64,000 nucleotides of DNA, from the NCBI GenBank assembly GCA_013285425.1, contig CP053447.1:2610001-2674000 (forward strand), read 5' to 3'. This document shows positions 53,207 through 61,898 of the stretch, one piece after another. The position numbers were made by a program, and so were the translations under genes. This DNA is from Ignavibacteriota bacterium. Lineage in GTDB: Bacteria > Bacteroidota > Ignavibacteria > Ignavibacteriales > Ignavibacteriaceae. The notes below the pieces were generated by a model. It saw only the letters and a program-made list of their open reading frames with translations, had not been told where the DNA came from and did no database searches. Every line of letters starts with the position of its first letter. Within the stretch, counting starts at the first letter, position 1.

Positions 53207-54064
53207 CTAATCAGTTTTTCCTCTCATATACTTTTCCAATTCACTAAAAGTTGGTCTTTCATCTGTAAAGATAGTTCTTCTTGCTATTTCAACTGCAATT
53301 ATCGGAGGATTACCTTTTGCATAAGCAACAACACAGGTTTTTATTGTTTCAAGATATCTCATTTTTTCTTCAAGAGCTACTTCCATATTTGTTGCCAAAG
53401 GTCCAACAAATCCATAAGCTAAAAGAACCCCAAGGAAGGTACCAACCAACGCAGCAGCAACATGATGCCCAACAGCAACTGCACCAGCATCAATGGAGCC
53501 CATCGTAACAATAATACCCAAAACTGCTGCAACAATACCAAGACCCGGGAAAGCATCACTCATTTTTGTTATTGCATTAATTGCCGGCTTTGTTTCAGCT
53601 TCAAGAGTTTCAATTTCTGCATCGATTAAATTTTCCAGTTCGTGCGGCGGTGCTCCGCCAGAAAGCATAACCTTCATTGTATCACAGAAAAAAGTTTTAG
53701 CAAGTTCATTCTTTATAAACTTTTGATTCTTGGAAAGAATATCGCTTTCTTCAGGCGATTCAACGTGCTTTTCAATTGCAAGAAGTCCTTCTCTTTGAGC
53801 AAGAAGAAATAAATCATTAAAAGCTTTAAGCAGCTCCAGATAATCTTCTTTTGAGTAAGCATGGGATTTAAAAATGCTTGGAATAGTTTTAATAATTTTT
53901 TTAATAACACCAACGGGAGCAGAAATTAATAAACTGCCAATAGCTGCTCCAATAATAACGACATACTCTGCAGGCTGAATCAATAGAATTACATCTCCAC
54001 CGGCAAGTACAAAACCTCCTATAACAGCAGCAGTAACAACAATTACACCTATAATTACAAACAT
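53207..54064 (-). CDS. motA: Flagellar stator protein MotA (second pair)
   Basis: The 285-residue protein has four membrane helices (about 3-22, 32-50, 168-190 and 200-222), a cytoplasmic domain between helices 2 and 3, and the torque-related Pro/Gly region 'PGLGIVAAVLGIIVTMG' before 'ALVGTFLGVLLAYGFVGPLA'. Length and pattern are like the 285-295-residue MotA of Escherichia coli. It lies one base after the REC-Hpt gene and ends directly before motB, so it sits in the middle of the flagellar-signalling operon. Confidence 0.92.
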   Translation of the reverse strand: MFVIIGVIVVTAAVIGGFVLAGGDVILLIQPAEYVVIIGAAIGSLLISAPVGVIKKIIKTIPSIFKSHAYSKEDYLELLKAFNDLFLLAQREGLLAIEKHVESPEESDILSKNQKFIKNELAKTFFCDTMKVMLSGGAPPHELENLIDAEIETLEAETKPAINAITKMSDAFPGLGIVAAVLGIIVTMGSIDAGAVAVGHHVAAALVGTFLGVLLAYGFVGPLATNMEVALEEKMRYLETIKTCVVAYAKGNPPIIAVEIARRTIFTDERPTFSELEKYMRGKTD

Positions 54065-54781
54065 TTAATTCTCCCCCTTTAGTTCCATTTGAGTTTTAGG
54101 TATCAGAGAAAACATTTTTTCACATTGCTTAATAATAAAGTTCCAGTCAACTTTATCAGAAGTAAGGTTAAACTCAAGATTTCTGCAAATATCAGTAACC
54201 TCCGGCAATCCAACAGTTTTCCCAACTCCTTTAATCTGATGACAAACGACTCTCAGTTTATTTTTATCCCTCCTGTTCACACTATCAACAATTATTTTTT
54301 TCTGTGAGACAAATGAATTGATAAAAATCTTTTGGAGTTCTGAAACAACATCATCCTTAAAATCAATTGACTGATAATCTGCACTTATTTTTTGTTCAAG
54401 TTTATAACCGAGTAATTCGTTAACTGCACCAATGAGTTCATCTACATTAAACGGTTTGATCAGAACTTTATCAGCACCATTTTCCATTGCGGCAAACATA
54501 TTGCTTTTATTTACGTTACCGCTAAGAATTATGACAGGAATATTTTTAAGATCATCTATTACTTTTTTTATCTGCAAGGTTTTTATTCCATCAAGGTTTG
54601 GCATAAGAATATCAAGAATCATCACATCAGGTTTTTTTTCAAGCGCTTTCTGAATACCAAACAAACCATCTTCACAGCTTTCAGTCTTGCAATTATATTC
54701 ATCAAAGACCCTGGTTAATGATGCACGAGTAACATCAGAATCATCAATAATCAATATAAACGGTATTTTAGATTTCATCAT
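54065..54781 (-). CDS. Receiver-Hpt phosphorelay protein
   Basis: Of 238 residues, about 8-125 are a receiver ('LIIDDSDVTR', Asp in 'VMILDILMPNLDG', 'KVLIKPFN'). About 140-230 are a helical phosphotransfer domain whose His is in 'CHQIKGVGKTVG'. It can accept phosphate on the receiver and pass phosphate through Hpt, so it may link the hybrid kinases at 38.8-45 kb with CheY-like regulators. It is packed between csrA and motA (gaps of 2 and 0 bases), which points to control of the motor. Confidence 0.88.
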   Translation of the reverse strand: MMKSKIPFILIIDDSDVTRASLTRVFDEYNCKTESCEDGLFGIQKALEKKPDVMILDILMPNLDGIKTLQIKKVIDDLKNIPVIILSGNVNKSNMFAAMENGADKVLIKPFNVDELIGAVNELLGYKLEQKISADYQSIDFKDDVVSELQKIFINSFVSQKKIIVDSVNRRDKNKLRVVCHQIKGVGKTVGLPEVTDICRNLEFNLTSDKVDWNFIIKQCEKMFSLIPKTQMELKGEN

Positions 54782-54783
54782 TT

Positions 54784-55020
54784 TCAGTCGATCTTTTTTA
54801 TTTTGAGTTTAGAGAATCCTGTCGGTTTTTCTTTAATTGATTTTGCAGCTTGTAACGAGCTTTCTTTTACTTTATCATATAACTCCGTTCTTACAATCTG
54901 AATATTTTGCGGAGCATCAATACCGATTTTAACTGTGTTATCTGATATTGAAATAATCTTAACAGTAATACCGCTGCCTATTTTAATTTCTTCATTAAGT
55001 TTTCTGGTTAGTATTAGCAT
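54784..55020 (-). CDS. csrA: RNA-binding carbon storage regulator CsrA
   Basis: The 78-residue post-transcriptional regulator starts 'MLILTRKLNEEIKIG' and has 'VKIGIDAPQNIQIVRTELY', the core of CsrA. It binds GGA-containing hairpins in mRNA leaders, commonly blocking translation of flagellin. The C-terminal tail (about 60-78) is Lys-rich and somewhat longer than in short homologues. It lies 3 bases after fliW, its protein antagonist, which is a common pairing in flagellated bacteria. Confidence 0.96.
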   Translation of the reverse strand: MLILTRKLNEEIKIGSGITVKIISISDNTVKIGIDAPQNIQIVRTELYDKVKESSLQAAKSIKEKPTGFSKLKIKKID

Positions 55021-55023
55021 TTT

Positions 55024-55416
55024 TCAACTTTGTTTTTCTTCGATAAAAAGATTGTAATCAATAGGATATTTATCGCTATCGATAATTTTCTGAAACCCGC
55101 TCTTAGAGTCCTGATTAATATATACCGGTGCTTTAAGATTTACTTTAACATCTTTAGGATTTCTATTAAGAATAACGATGCCGAAAGCCTCATTATTTTC
55201 AACTGAGGGATAGTGTTCATCAATTACCCTGATCCCAATCATCGGGAAAGATATTTCCGGCTGTTCAACGGAAGTGAGCCAATAAAAAAGTTCTTCATCT
55301 GTTTTGACCAGCAAGTACTTGTGGAGATGTTCAAAACCAAAAAGTCCTTCGGCAAAATAAATTATCAGGTCTTCATTAAATTCAATTTCACCAAATTGTT
55401 GTGTTTTAATTTTCAT
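55024..55416 (-). CDS. fliW: Flagellar assembly factor FliW
   Basis: The 130-residue protein has 'GEIEFNEDLIIYFAEGLFGFEHLHKYLLV' spread over residues 9-37, a recognisable FliW start, and a beta-barrel-type remainder including 'NRNPKDVKVNLKAP'. FliW binds flagellin and, when free, CsrA, thereby coupling flagellin level to its translation. It lies directly before csrA and 9 bases after motB. No flagellin gene is in the window. Confidence 0.94.
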   Translation of the reverse strand: MKIKTQQFGEIEFNEDLIIYFAEGLFGFEHLHKYLLVKTDEELFYWLTSVEQPEISFPMIGIRVIDEHYPSVENNEAFGIVILNRNPKDVKVNLKAPVYINQDSKSGFQKIIDSDKYPIDYNLFIEEKQS

Positions 55417-55425
55417 AATCCTTAA

Positions 55426-56265
55426 CTATTTAATTATTACTATATCTACTCTTCTGTTTGCAGCTTTTCCATCCGATGTTTGATTTGATTCCAACGGTTT
55501 ATATTCTGAGTAACCAACAATCGAAAGTTTTTCAGGGTCTAAACCTTGTTCTGTCATCAAATAATAAGCCGTATTTAATGCACGGGAGACTGATAAGTGC
55601 CAATTAGACGGAAATTGATATGTGTTAATCGGTACATTATCAGTATGTCCTTCTATTCTTATATCATTCGGAAGTCTTCTAATAATTGCGGCTAATTGCT
55701 GCAATACGATTTTTGAACTTTTTTTAAGTTCTGCGCTGCCGGATGGAAACACAATATCTTCCAGAATATGAATTGTTACGCCTCTGGAATTTTCTTCCAG
55801 CTTAATTGAACTGGAATAATTATTTTTTTCAATCAAGTTGTTAATTTCGGACTTAAGACTCGTCAAAGGAGTTGTAACCGGTAATTCTTTCTCGGGAAAA
55901 ATCTTTATTGTTTTATGTTCACTGCCAAAGACATTACCGATAGCATTAACCATTTTTTCATACTTCTGCACGTCCAGATTTGAAGCCGTATATAATAATA
56001 TAAACAGCCCAAGCAGTAAAGTAATCAAATCTGCATAGGTAATAAGATAACGGTCTTTTTCACCACTCTCACTGAAAGGTGATTCTTCAAACTCATCTAT
56101 CTTAAAATTTTTCCTAACTCTCTTTGCGGAAACATGCTCTCTTGATCTTTTTGCGGAAGCATGCTTATTAGTCTTGCTTTGACCATTGCCGGGATGTCTC
56201 CGCTCTGCAATGCCAAAACTCCCTGTAAAGAAAGTTCCATCATTTGTTTCTCTTCTTGATGACAT
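55426..56265 (-). CDS. motB: Flagellar stator protein MotB (first pair), long overlap with motA
   Basis: The 279-residue protein has an unusual basic, disordered-looking N-terminus (1-57, rich in Lys/Arg/His), then a helix with the ion-binding Asp79 in 'YADLITLLLGLFILLY', and an OmpA-type domain with 'IEGHTDNVPIN', 'SVSRALNTAYYL' and 'NRRVDIVI'. The only usual start in frame is ATG 56263-56265, placing 169 bases inside motA. No ATG, GTG or TTG lies between the motA stop and the membrane helix. The N-terminus may be real, or a rare start (ATA or ATT after 56097) may be used. Confidence 0.85.
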   Translation of the reverse strand: MSSRRETNDGTFFTGSFGIAERRHPGNGQSKTNKHASAKRSREHVSAKRVRKNFKIDEFEESPFSESGEKDRYLITYADLITLLLGLFILLYTASNLDVQKYEKMVNAIGNVFGSEHKTIKIFPEKELPVTTPLTSLKSEINNLIEKNNYSSSIKLEENSRGVTIHILEDIVFPSGSAELKKSSKIVLQQLAAIIRRLPNDIRIEGHTDNVPINTYQFPSNWHLSVSRALNTAYYLMTEQGLDPEKLSIVGYSEYKPLESNQTSDGKAANRRVDIVIIK

Positions 56266-56900
56266 TTTTTAAGTTTATCTGCAATTGGTAACCAAATTAA
56301 ATTTGCACTGAACACGCCCCATAATGTTGCGATAAATGCAGTAGCAATACTTTTAATTAAGGAATTAGGATCAGCACCAGCATGAGAAAGAGCCATTATC
56401 AAACCCATAACCGTACCGAGTATTCCCATAGTTGGGGCATAACCGCCCATTTTTGTAAAAATAAATATATTAGAGTAATGTCTTTCCTGAACCGCTTTTA
56501 TTTCAAGCTCAGCCATATCCAATAATGAATCCGGATCTGTACCATCAACAGCATTACGCAATAATTTCTTGCAAAAGAAAAACTCAACTTTATTTATATC
56601 TCTGTCCAGAGAAAGTAAGCCATCTTTTCTTGCCTTATAAGAAAACTGAACTATATGATTTATAATCCTTTTAGGTTCAAACTTTTGCGGAAAGTAAGCA
56701 AGCTTAATAAGTCTGAACATATTCTTAAAATTTTCAAATCCAAAACCAATGATAACTGCAGCAAATGTACCACCAAATACTATTATAATCGGCGGAATTA
56801 AAAACAACGCATTGACTGAACCGCCTTCAAGTAAGAATGCACCGAAGATAGATAATACACCTAAGATAAAACCATTTATTGTTCCGAACTTTTTTATCAT
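56097..56900 (-). CDS. motA: Flagellar stator protein MotA (first pair)
   Basis: The 267-residue protein has four membrane helices and the motif 'APTMGILGTVMGLIMALSHAG' with the Pro/Gly/Thr region of sodium-type PomA and other MotA proteins, followed by 'WGVFSANLIWLPIADKLK'. Its tail carries a nine-residue tandem duplication, 'SMLPQKDQE SMFPQRELG'. It starts 4 bases inside flgL's end. A PomA-like ion preference is only inference. The gene is followed by a motB whose start lies inside its 3' part. Confidence 0.92.
   Translation of the reverse strand: MIKKFGTINGFILGVLSIFGAFLLEGGSVNALFLIPPIIIVFGGTFAAVIIGFGFENFKNMFRLIKLAYFPQKFEPKRIINHIVQFSYKARKDGLLSLDRDINKVEFFFCKKLLRNAVDGTDPDSLLDMAELEIKAVQERHYSNIFIFTKMGGYAPTMGILGTVMGLIMALSHAGADPNSLIKSIATAFIATLWGVFSANLIWLPIADKLKKCHQEEKQMMELSLQGVLALQSGDIPAMVKARLISMLPQKDQESMFPQRELGKILR
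56112..56165 (-). repeat. 27-bp tandem duplication in the motA tail and motB overlap
   Basis: Two adjacent imperfect 27-base units (56112-56138 and 56139-56165) share the core CTTTTTGCGGAAGCATGCT or CTCTTTGCGGAAACATGCT. They encode the repeated S-M-(L/F)-P-Q block of MotA and, in the other frame, repeated H-(A/V)-S-A-K-R of MotB. Confidence 0.75.
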
Positions 56901-58153
56901 AAGTAATCCAGCAAGGTCTTAGGTAAAATCATTGATCCAAGTTTTTGTGTTACCTGAAGCAAATAATTTTGGTTTTGCAAATCAACCAGTGCCCTGGCTA
57001 TATCTACACCATCTTCTTTTTGTGCAAGTTCCTGTAAATTAAAACTCTGTTGAGTCAGCACGTTTTCAATAGTAGATATCTGATTAATTCTGTTACCTAC
57101 TTCTGATTGCAAAGAAGTTAATCTTGAATTAAAACCATCAACAGCAGCAATCATATTACTATCCGGAACAACGCCATTTCTTAAACTATCGCTTATTTGC
57201 TTAAGTGTGTTAAATATATCAGTTGGCTGATTAGCGCTTAAACTTACAGAAGTAGCAGAATTGCTTTCTGACAATGATTTAAGATCCATAGTAAACTGAA
57301 TTTTGTTTGCCGGTATATTTACATCAAAGCTGAGATTAGTTGTTGAGCCATCCACAGAAACAAGATTTCCGTTAAGCGGATTGAATACAAGTTCTCTGGC
57401 TGCCGGCGGTGCTGAAAATACTGTTGTTCCGGTTCCATCCAATATATCATAAGTAAACTGATATGTATTATCCGCTGTTTTTTGATAAGTAGTATTTAAT
57501 GAATACTGATTACCAAGTTTATCATAAATCGTTAATGAAGAATTTGTTGTACTGCCAACAGCAGCAGTTCTATCGAAAAATCCGTTGTTGGAAATTTTGG
57601 TTCCGAAAAGTTCTAATCCTGACAGATTAATATTTTGTACTACACTCTGAGAAAATCTGACATTTATCTTGCCGCTTGTATCCGTATTAGTCTGGTAAGA
57701 TTGATTATCAGCCGAAATACTAAAGGGTTCATCAGAGTAATCTGTTCCGCCGAAAATATATTTGCCATCTGATTTTGTGTTAGCTGTTTCAAGAATTATT
57801 TTCAATGATTTATCAATCATATCTGCATAAAGCTCCAGATTATTCTGATTGATGGGATTTTGCAAATCAGTTAGCTTTCCAACAATATTCATTACTTCGG
57901 ATTGTATGGATTCCATTGCAAAGATTGTTTCATCTAAAAATGCCAGACTTGTTTTTATATTGTTCTTATAAGCATCAAGGTGTCCTGATTGGTCAGAAAT
58001 TCTCATAAGCCTTGAAGTGCCGACAGGTGAATCAGAAGGTCTGCTTATCTTTTTACCAGTAACAATTTGTTTATTAAGCAATGAAATTCTTTCCTTAATT
58101 TTATTTGTATTTCCGATGTAGTTATTTGAAATAATTAAATCACTGATACGCAT
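56897..58153 (-). CDS. flgL: Flagellar hook-filament junction protein FlgL
   Basis: The 418-residue protein has the flagellin-like N-terminus 'MRISDLIISNNYIGNTNKIKE', a helical region with 'GKKISRPSDSPVGTSRLMRI' around residues 32-52, and a C-terminal helix near 'ALVDLQNQNYLLQVTQKL'. FlgL joins the hook (through FlgK) to the filament and is exported by the flagellar type III system without a signal peptide. It is longer than the usual ~300 residues owing to a beta-rich middle domain (about 150-300). It lies one base after flgK. Confidence 0.92.
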   Translation of the reverse strand: MRISDLIISNNYIGNTNKIKERISLLNKQIVTGKKISRPSDSPVGTSRLMRISDQSGHLDAYKNNIKTSLAFLDETIFAMESIQSEVMNIVGKLTDLQNPINQNNLELYADMIDKSLKIILETANTKSDGKYIFGGTDYSDEPFSISADNQSYQTNTDTSGKINVRFSQSVVQNINLSGLELFGTKISNNGFFDRTAAVGSTTNSSLTIYDKLGNQYSLNTTYQKTADNTYQFTYDILDGTGTTVFSAPPAARELVFNPLNGNLVSVDGSTTNLSFDVNIPANKIQFTMDLKSLSESNSATSVSLSANQPTDIFNTLKQISDSLRNGVVPDSNMIAAVDGFNSRLTSLQSEVGNRINQISTIENVLTQQSFNLQELAQKEDGVDIARALVDLQNQNYLLQVTQKLGSMILPKTLLDYL

Positions 58154-58154
58154 T

Positions 58155-59513
58155 TTATACCATCTCCAGAATTGTTTTTAGCATATCATCTGCAATCATA
58201 ATTAATTTTGCAGATGCTTCATAAGTACGCTGAAACTTTAACACATTTGTCATTTCTTCATCAATTGATACGCCCGATTGAGATATTTTAAGCTGAGCTA
58301 ATTCATCTAGAACAACCTGATTTGCATCAGTATAATTATTTTGAAGCATACCATCATTACCGATATTATTTATTAATGAAGAATATCCTTCCTGAAGAGT
58401 GTTTCCGTTTAATAGCTTTGCATCGCTTAGCTGTGCAATTCGTAATGCAATTTCACCATTACCTTCTGTTCCATCCAAAGAGATAGCAATTTTATTCGGA
58501 TCATTAATTATTTCTGAATTCACACTCAATTCACCATTTGTATAGCCATCAAAGAAATTAAGTCCGGTTTTCTGCGGATCGCTTATTGTGTAGCCCTGCA
58601 CATGTTCAGCATTAACTGCTTCAACAAGTTTATTGATAACAGAATCCAGTTTTTGTTTATATGAAGGGATCTTTTTTGAATAAACATCTGATAAAGCATT
58701 CAGCTCACCGCCTGTAAGAACTATTGGATAGCTGCCATCTTTAACTCTAAGATTTAATTTGCCGTTATTCTCTTCAGCAATAAATTCTGCTGAGTGCATT
58801 CTATCAACTGCAAGTGCACCGCCAATTGATATAACTGCTGAATTAGTATTATCATAAACAACAGTGATGTTTACAAGTTTACTTAATTGATCAACCAAGG
58901 CATCTCGCCGGTCAAGAAGATCATTAACCGGAACACCATTGAATGCATTAGAAAACTGTTCGTGATTAACTTGCTGTATCTGTCTTAATAATGTATTAAC
59001 CTGATTTACTTTTTGCTGAAACTCCTGTTTGATATCACTTTTTAAACTTATTATTGAATGATTTATGGATGTTACTTTTGCTGAAAGATTATTAGCAGCA
59101 TTTAACACATTGGTTCTTAAAGGTAAAGAATTTGGTGAAACTGCAAGCTCATTAAAGCTGCTGAAGAAAGTAGTCATAAGATTAGATAAACCCAGATCAG
59201 AGGGTTCAGAAAAAAGATCTTCTACTTGTCTGATTAAATCATTCTGTCTGCTGCTATCCGAATACTTTTGATTAGTGTTTATAATATGAGCATCAACCAA
59301 TTTATCACGCATCCTCTGAACATCAGCAACTTTAACTCCATTGCCCCATACAATTCCGGCAGTCAGATTGGATGTTTCTGTTTCGAGTAAAATTCTTTGT
59401 CTTGAGTAATTTTCATTAGCTGCATTTACAATATTATGCGATGTAACTTCCAGAGCACGTCTGTAAACAGCAAGACTTCGTGATGATATGTCAAATATTT
59501 TAGTTAGTGCCAT
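58155..59513 (-). CDS. flgK: Flagellar hook-associated protein FlgK
   Basis: The 452-residue protein has 'RSLAVYRRALEVTSHNIVNAANENYSRQ' near the start, the basal-body-rod motif of axial proteins, and the end pattern 'GVSIDEEMTNVLKFQRTYEASAKLI'. FlgK caps the hook before FlgL is added. The middle is shorter than in many homologues (450 versus about 550 residues). It sits 8 bases after flgN, its usual export chaperone, consistent with co-expression. Confidence 0.94.
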   Translation of the reverse strand: MALTKIFDISSRSLAVYRRALEVTSHNIVNAANENYSRQRILLETETSNLTAGIVWGNGVKVADVQRMRDKLVDAHIINTNQKYSDSSRQNDLIRQVEDLFSEPSDLGLSNLMTTFFSSFNELAVSPNSLPLRTNVLNAANNLSAKVTSINHSIISLKSDIKQEFQQKVNQVNTLLRQIQQVNHEQFSNAFNGVPVNDLLDRRDALVDQLSKLVNITVVYDNTNSAVISIGGALAVDRMHSAEFIAEENNGKLNLRVKDGSYPIVLTGGELNALSDVYSKKIPSYKQKLDSVINKLVEAVNAEHVQGYTISDPQKTGLNFFDGYTNGELSVNSEIINDPNKIAISLDGTEGNGEIALRIAQLSDAKLLNGNTLQEGYSSLINNIGNDGMLQNNYTDANQVVLDELAQLKISQSGVSIDEEMTNVLKFQRTYEASAKLIMIADDMLKTILEMV

Positions 59514-59521
59514 TTTAAGCT

Positions 59522-59977
59522 CTAAATTTTTCTATCAAAAAAATTTTCTTTCCTGCTTCCAAGTACACTTTTTATCAGATCGCGTATAAACTGCCTTGAA
59601 TTATTAACAATAATTTCATTCTGCTGATTTATTAATAATACTTCATTCACCTTTTCCAAAAGATTTGCCCGCATCTGATTAAACTTCCGATATGACTCAG
59701 GGTTACTTTTTAATATCACTTTGCCAAGTTCATCAAGTGCTTCAGTTTTTTCTGCTTCAATTCCATAATGATTAAATAAAGTTTTAAGTGCATCAAATCG
59801 TGTTTCTTCACAAAGCTTTATTCGGTTTAAAACCTTTTCTTCCTGCTCGATTGTAAGTTCAATCTTTTCAATGTCATTATGTACAATTGCCTCTTGCAAA
59901 TTTTTGAGAATTGATAAAAAATTATCAAGATTTTTAATTTGTTCATCGTTTAGTTTTAAAATCTGATCATAATGCAT
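59522..59977 (-). CDS. flgN: FlgN-like flagellar export chaperone
   Basis: A 151-residue all-helical protein with long heptad-like stretches ('LDNFLSILKNLQEAIVHNDI' at about 18-37) and a C-terminal amphipathic helix, as in FlgN, which escorts FlgK and FlgL to the export gate. GAGGAG lies 7 bases before the ATG at 59977, so this start is preferred to one 33 bases further upstream that would lie deeper inside flgJ. Family identity rests on size, helicity and position before flgK. Confidence 0.75.
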   Translation of the reverse strand: MHYDQILKLNDEQIKNLDNFLSILKNLQEAIVHNDIEKIELTIEQEEKVLNRIKLCEETRFDALKTLFNHYGIEAEKTEALDELGKVILKSNPESYRKFNQMRANLLEKVNEVLLINQQNEIIVNNSRQFIRDLIKSVLGSRKENFFDRKI

Positions 59978-60794
59978 TTGAGGTCTCCTCAAAATTTTTG
60001 ATATATCCAATAACCCGCTTTACATAAGTTTGAGTTTCAGTAAAAGGCGGAATTCCATTGTATTTATCCACATTCCCGGGTCCTGCATTGTATCCTGCTA
60101 AGGCAAACTTCAGGTCTCCATTATATCTTCGAAGAAGTTGTGATAAATATTTAGTTCCACCCATAATATTCTCTTTTGGGTCAAAAACATTGTTAATACC
60201 CAAATATTTGGCAGTCGAGTCAATTATCTGCATCAATCCTTTAGCATTTGCAGATGAAACAGCATTTTCCTTGGCAGACGACTCTGCCAGTATAACTGAT
60301 TTAATAATATTTTTATCAACACCATAAGTTTCAGATGCATAGTTAATTATTTCGTCATATTTGTCTAATCTGCTCAGAGATTGATTTGATGGTTTTACAG
60401 GACCAATTTCCTGAGTGTTTTGCTGAACTTCAATTTTAGAAAATTTTTCTACCGGTTTTAATTTCGGATTTAAAACTTCCGGTGAGAAACTTTCACCTGT
60501 TAACCGCCGGTATATTTGTTCTGCAACTCCAAGTCCCGTTCCTTTAGACATCTGATTTGCAATTTCAAATTGAAAGATCGAATCAAAAAAATCACCGCCA
60601 AAACTATTTTCGCCAAACATTCCATTTCCGGTTGTCTGATTCATACTCTTTAGCATCATTGAAGTAAGCAGACTTTCGAACTGCTTTGAAACTTCAGCAA
60701 GTCTTTGCTTTTCTGAGACAGAAAAATTTCTTGAATCAGATGTAACCTGAATATGCTTTTGTCCGTTAGTTATTTTTAATCCAAGGTCATTCAT
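59967..60794 (-). CDS. flgJ: FlgJ-type rod-binding protein with lytic transglycosylase domain
   Basis: Of 275 residues, the N-terminal part (about 25-95: 'LAEVSKQFESLLTSMMLKSM', 'GLGVAEQIYRRL') is the rod-binding domain. After a linker, about 155-270 is a soluble lytic transglycosylase (SLT) domain with catalytic Glu in 'SVILAESSAKENA', then 'AKGLMQIIDSTA' and 'ALAGYNAGPGNVDKY'. The protein opens the cell wall for rod growth. Escherichia-type FlgJ has a glucosaminidase instead of SLT. It overlaps flgN by 11 bases and follows flgI by one. Confidence 0.9.
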   Translation of the reverse strand: MNDLGLKITNGQKHIQVTSDSRNFSVSEKQRLAEVSKQFESLLTSMMLKSMNQTTGNGMFGENSFGGDFFDSIFQFEIANQMSKGTGLGVAEQIYRRLTGESFSPEVLNPKLKPVEKFSKIEVQQNTQEIGPVKPSNQSLSRLDKYDEIINYASETYGVDKNIIKSVILAESSAKENAVSSANAKGLMQIIDSTAKYLGINNVFDPKENIMGGTKYLSQLLRRYNGDLKFALAGYNAGPGNVDKYNGIPPFTETQTYVKRVIGYIKNFEETSNAL

Positions 60795-60795
60795 T

Positions 60796-61890
60796 TTATA
60801 TAATAACTAATTCTGCAATTAAAGCTCCGGCTTCTTTTAATGCCTGGAATATTGCAATTATTTCTTTTGGTGATACTTTTAACGAGTTAAGTGCACTGGC
60901 AACTTCCTGAACATTTGATGCGCCGGAAATTGCAATTGTATTTGTTGAATCCTGCACTGCATAAGGCACTAAGTTGTTTACAACTGCTGTTGTTCCGCTC
61001 GAAAATGGACCCGGCTGTGAAACAATCGGATAATTTTCAATTGTGATATTTAAACTACCGTGAGTGATTGAAACAGGTTTGATCTGAACATTTGTCCCTG
61101 CTACAACAGTGCCGGTTCGTTCATTTAATACAACCTTAGCAACATAATCTGTTTGAACTGTTAAAGCTTCAAGCTCAGCAAGAAATCCTATATAATTATT
61201 CTGTCTGTTATTGGGAACATTGACTCTTATTTCAGAAGCATCAATTGAGATTGCAGCAGAATCTCCAAATACAGCATTAATAGATTGTGCAACGTTATTT
61301 GATGTTGTTATATCCGGCATTCGTAAATAGACACTAACGATCTTATTTGTAGCTAAAGGAGTATTAACAGCATTTTTTAATATTCCGCCTTGCGGCACTC
61401 TTCCGGCTAAAGAATGATTTTTTGCAACTCTGTTTCCGGTGGATGTTTTGTAATCAAATCCGCCGATTGATAAGGGACCCTGAGCAAAAGCATAAACCTC
61501 GCCGCTTATTCCGGAAAGAGGAGTCATTAGCAAAGTTCCGCCTAAAAGACTTGTTGCATCTCCCATCGATGAAACTGTTACATCAAACTTGGCACCGGGT
61601 TTATAATTAGAATTAAGATTTGCAGTAACCATTACAGCAGCAACATTTCTTGTTTTTACATCGGTCTGCGGAACAGTAATTCCAAATCTTTTAAGCATAC
61701 TTGTAATTGACTGCATGGTAAACTGTGTGCGATAGCTGTCGCCAGTTCCGCCTAAACCCACTACAAGCCCATATCCGATTACCTGTTCCTGATTATCTCC
61801 GGAAATTGTTGCAATATCTTTTATCCTTTGCGGGTAAATAAAGCTGCTTAAAAGAAAAACGATTATTAAAAAATTATTAAGATGTTTCAT
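60796..61890 (-). CDS. flgI: Flagellar P-ring protein FlgI
   Basis: The 364-residue protein has a signal peptide (cleavage near 'IYPQR') and the highly conserved start 'RIKDIATISGDNQEQVIGYGLVVGLGGTGD' spread over about 22-50, then 'KTRNVAAVMVTANL', 'GDATSLLGGTLLMTPLSG' and 'ERTGTVVAGTNVQI'. It forms the ring in the peptidoglycan layer around the rod. The presence of P- and L-ring genes shows a Gram-negative envelope. It lies between flgH (8-base gap) and flgJ (1-base gap). Confidence 0.96.
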   Translation of the reverse strand: MKHLNNFLIIVFLLSSFIYPQRIKDIATISGDNQEQVIGYGLVVGLGGTGDSYRTQFTMQSITSMLKRFGITVPQTDVKTRNVAAVMVTANLNSNYKPGAKFDVTVSSMGDATSLLGGTLLMTPLSGISGEVYAFAQGPLSIGGFDYKTSTGNRVAKNHSLAGRVPQGGILKNAVNTPLATNKIVSVYLRMPDITTSNNVAQSINAVFGDSAAISIDASEIRVNVPNNRQNNYIGFLAELEALTVQTDYVAKVVLNERTGTVVAGTNVQIKPVSITHGSLNITIENYPIVSQPGPFSSGTTAVVNNLVPYAVQDSTNTIAISGASNVQEVASALNSLKVSPKEIIAIFQALKEAGALIAELVII

Positions 61891-61898
61891 AAATCACC

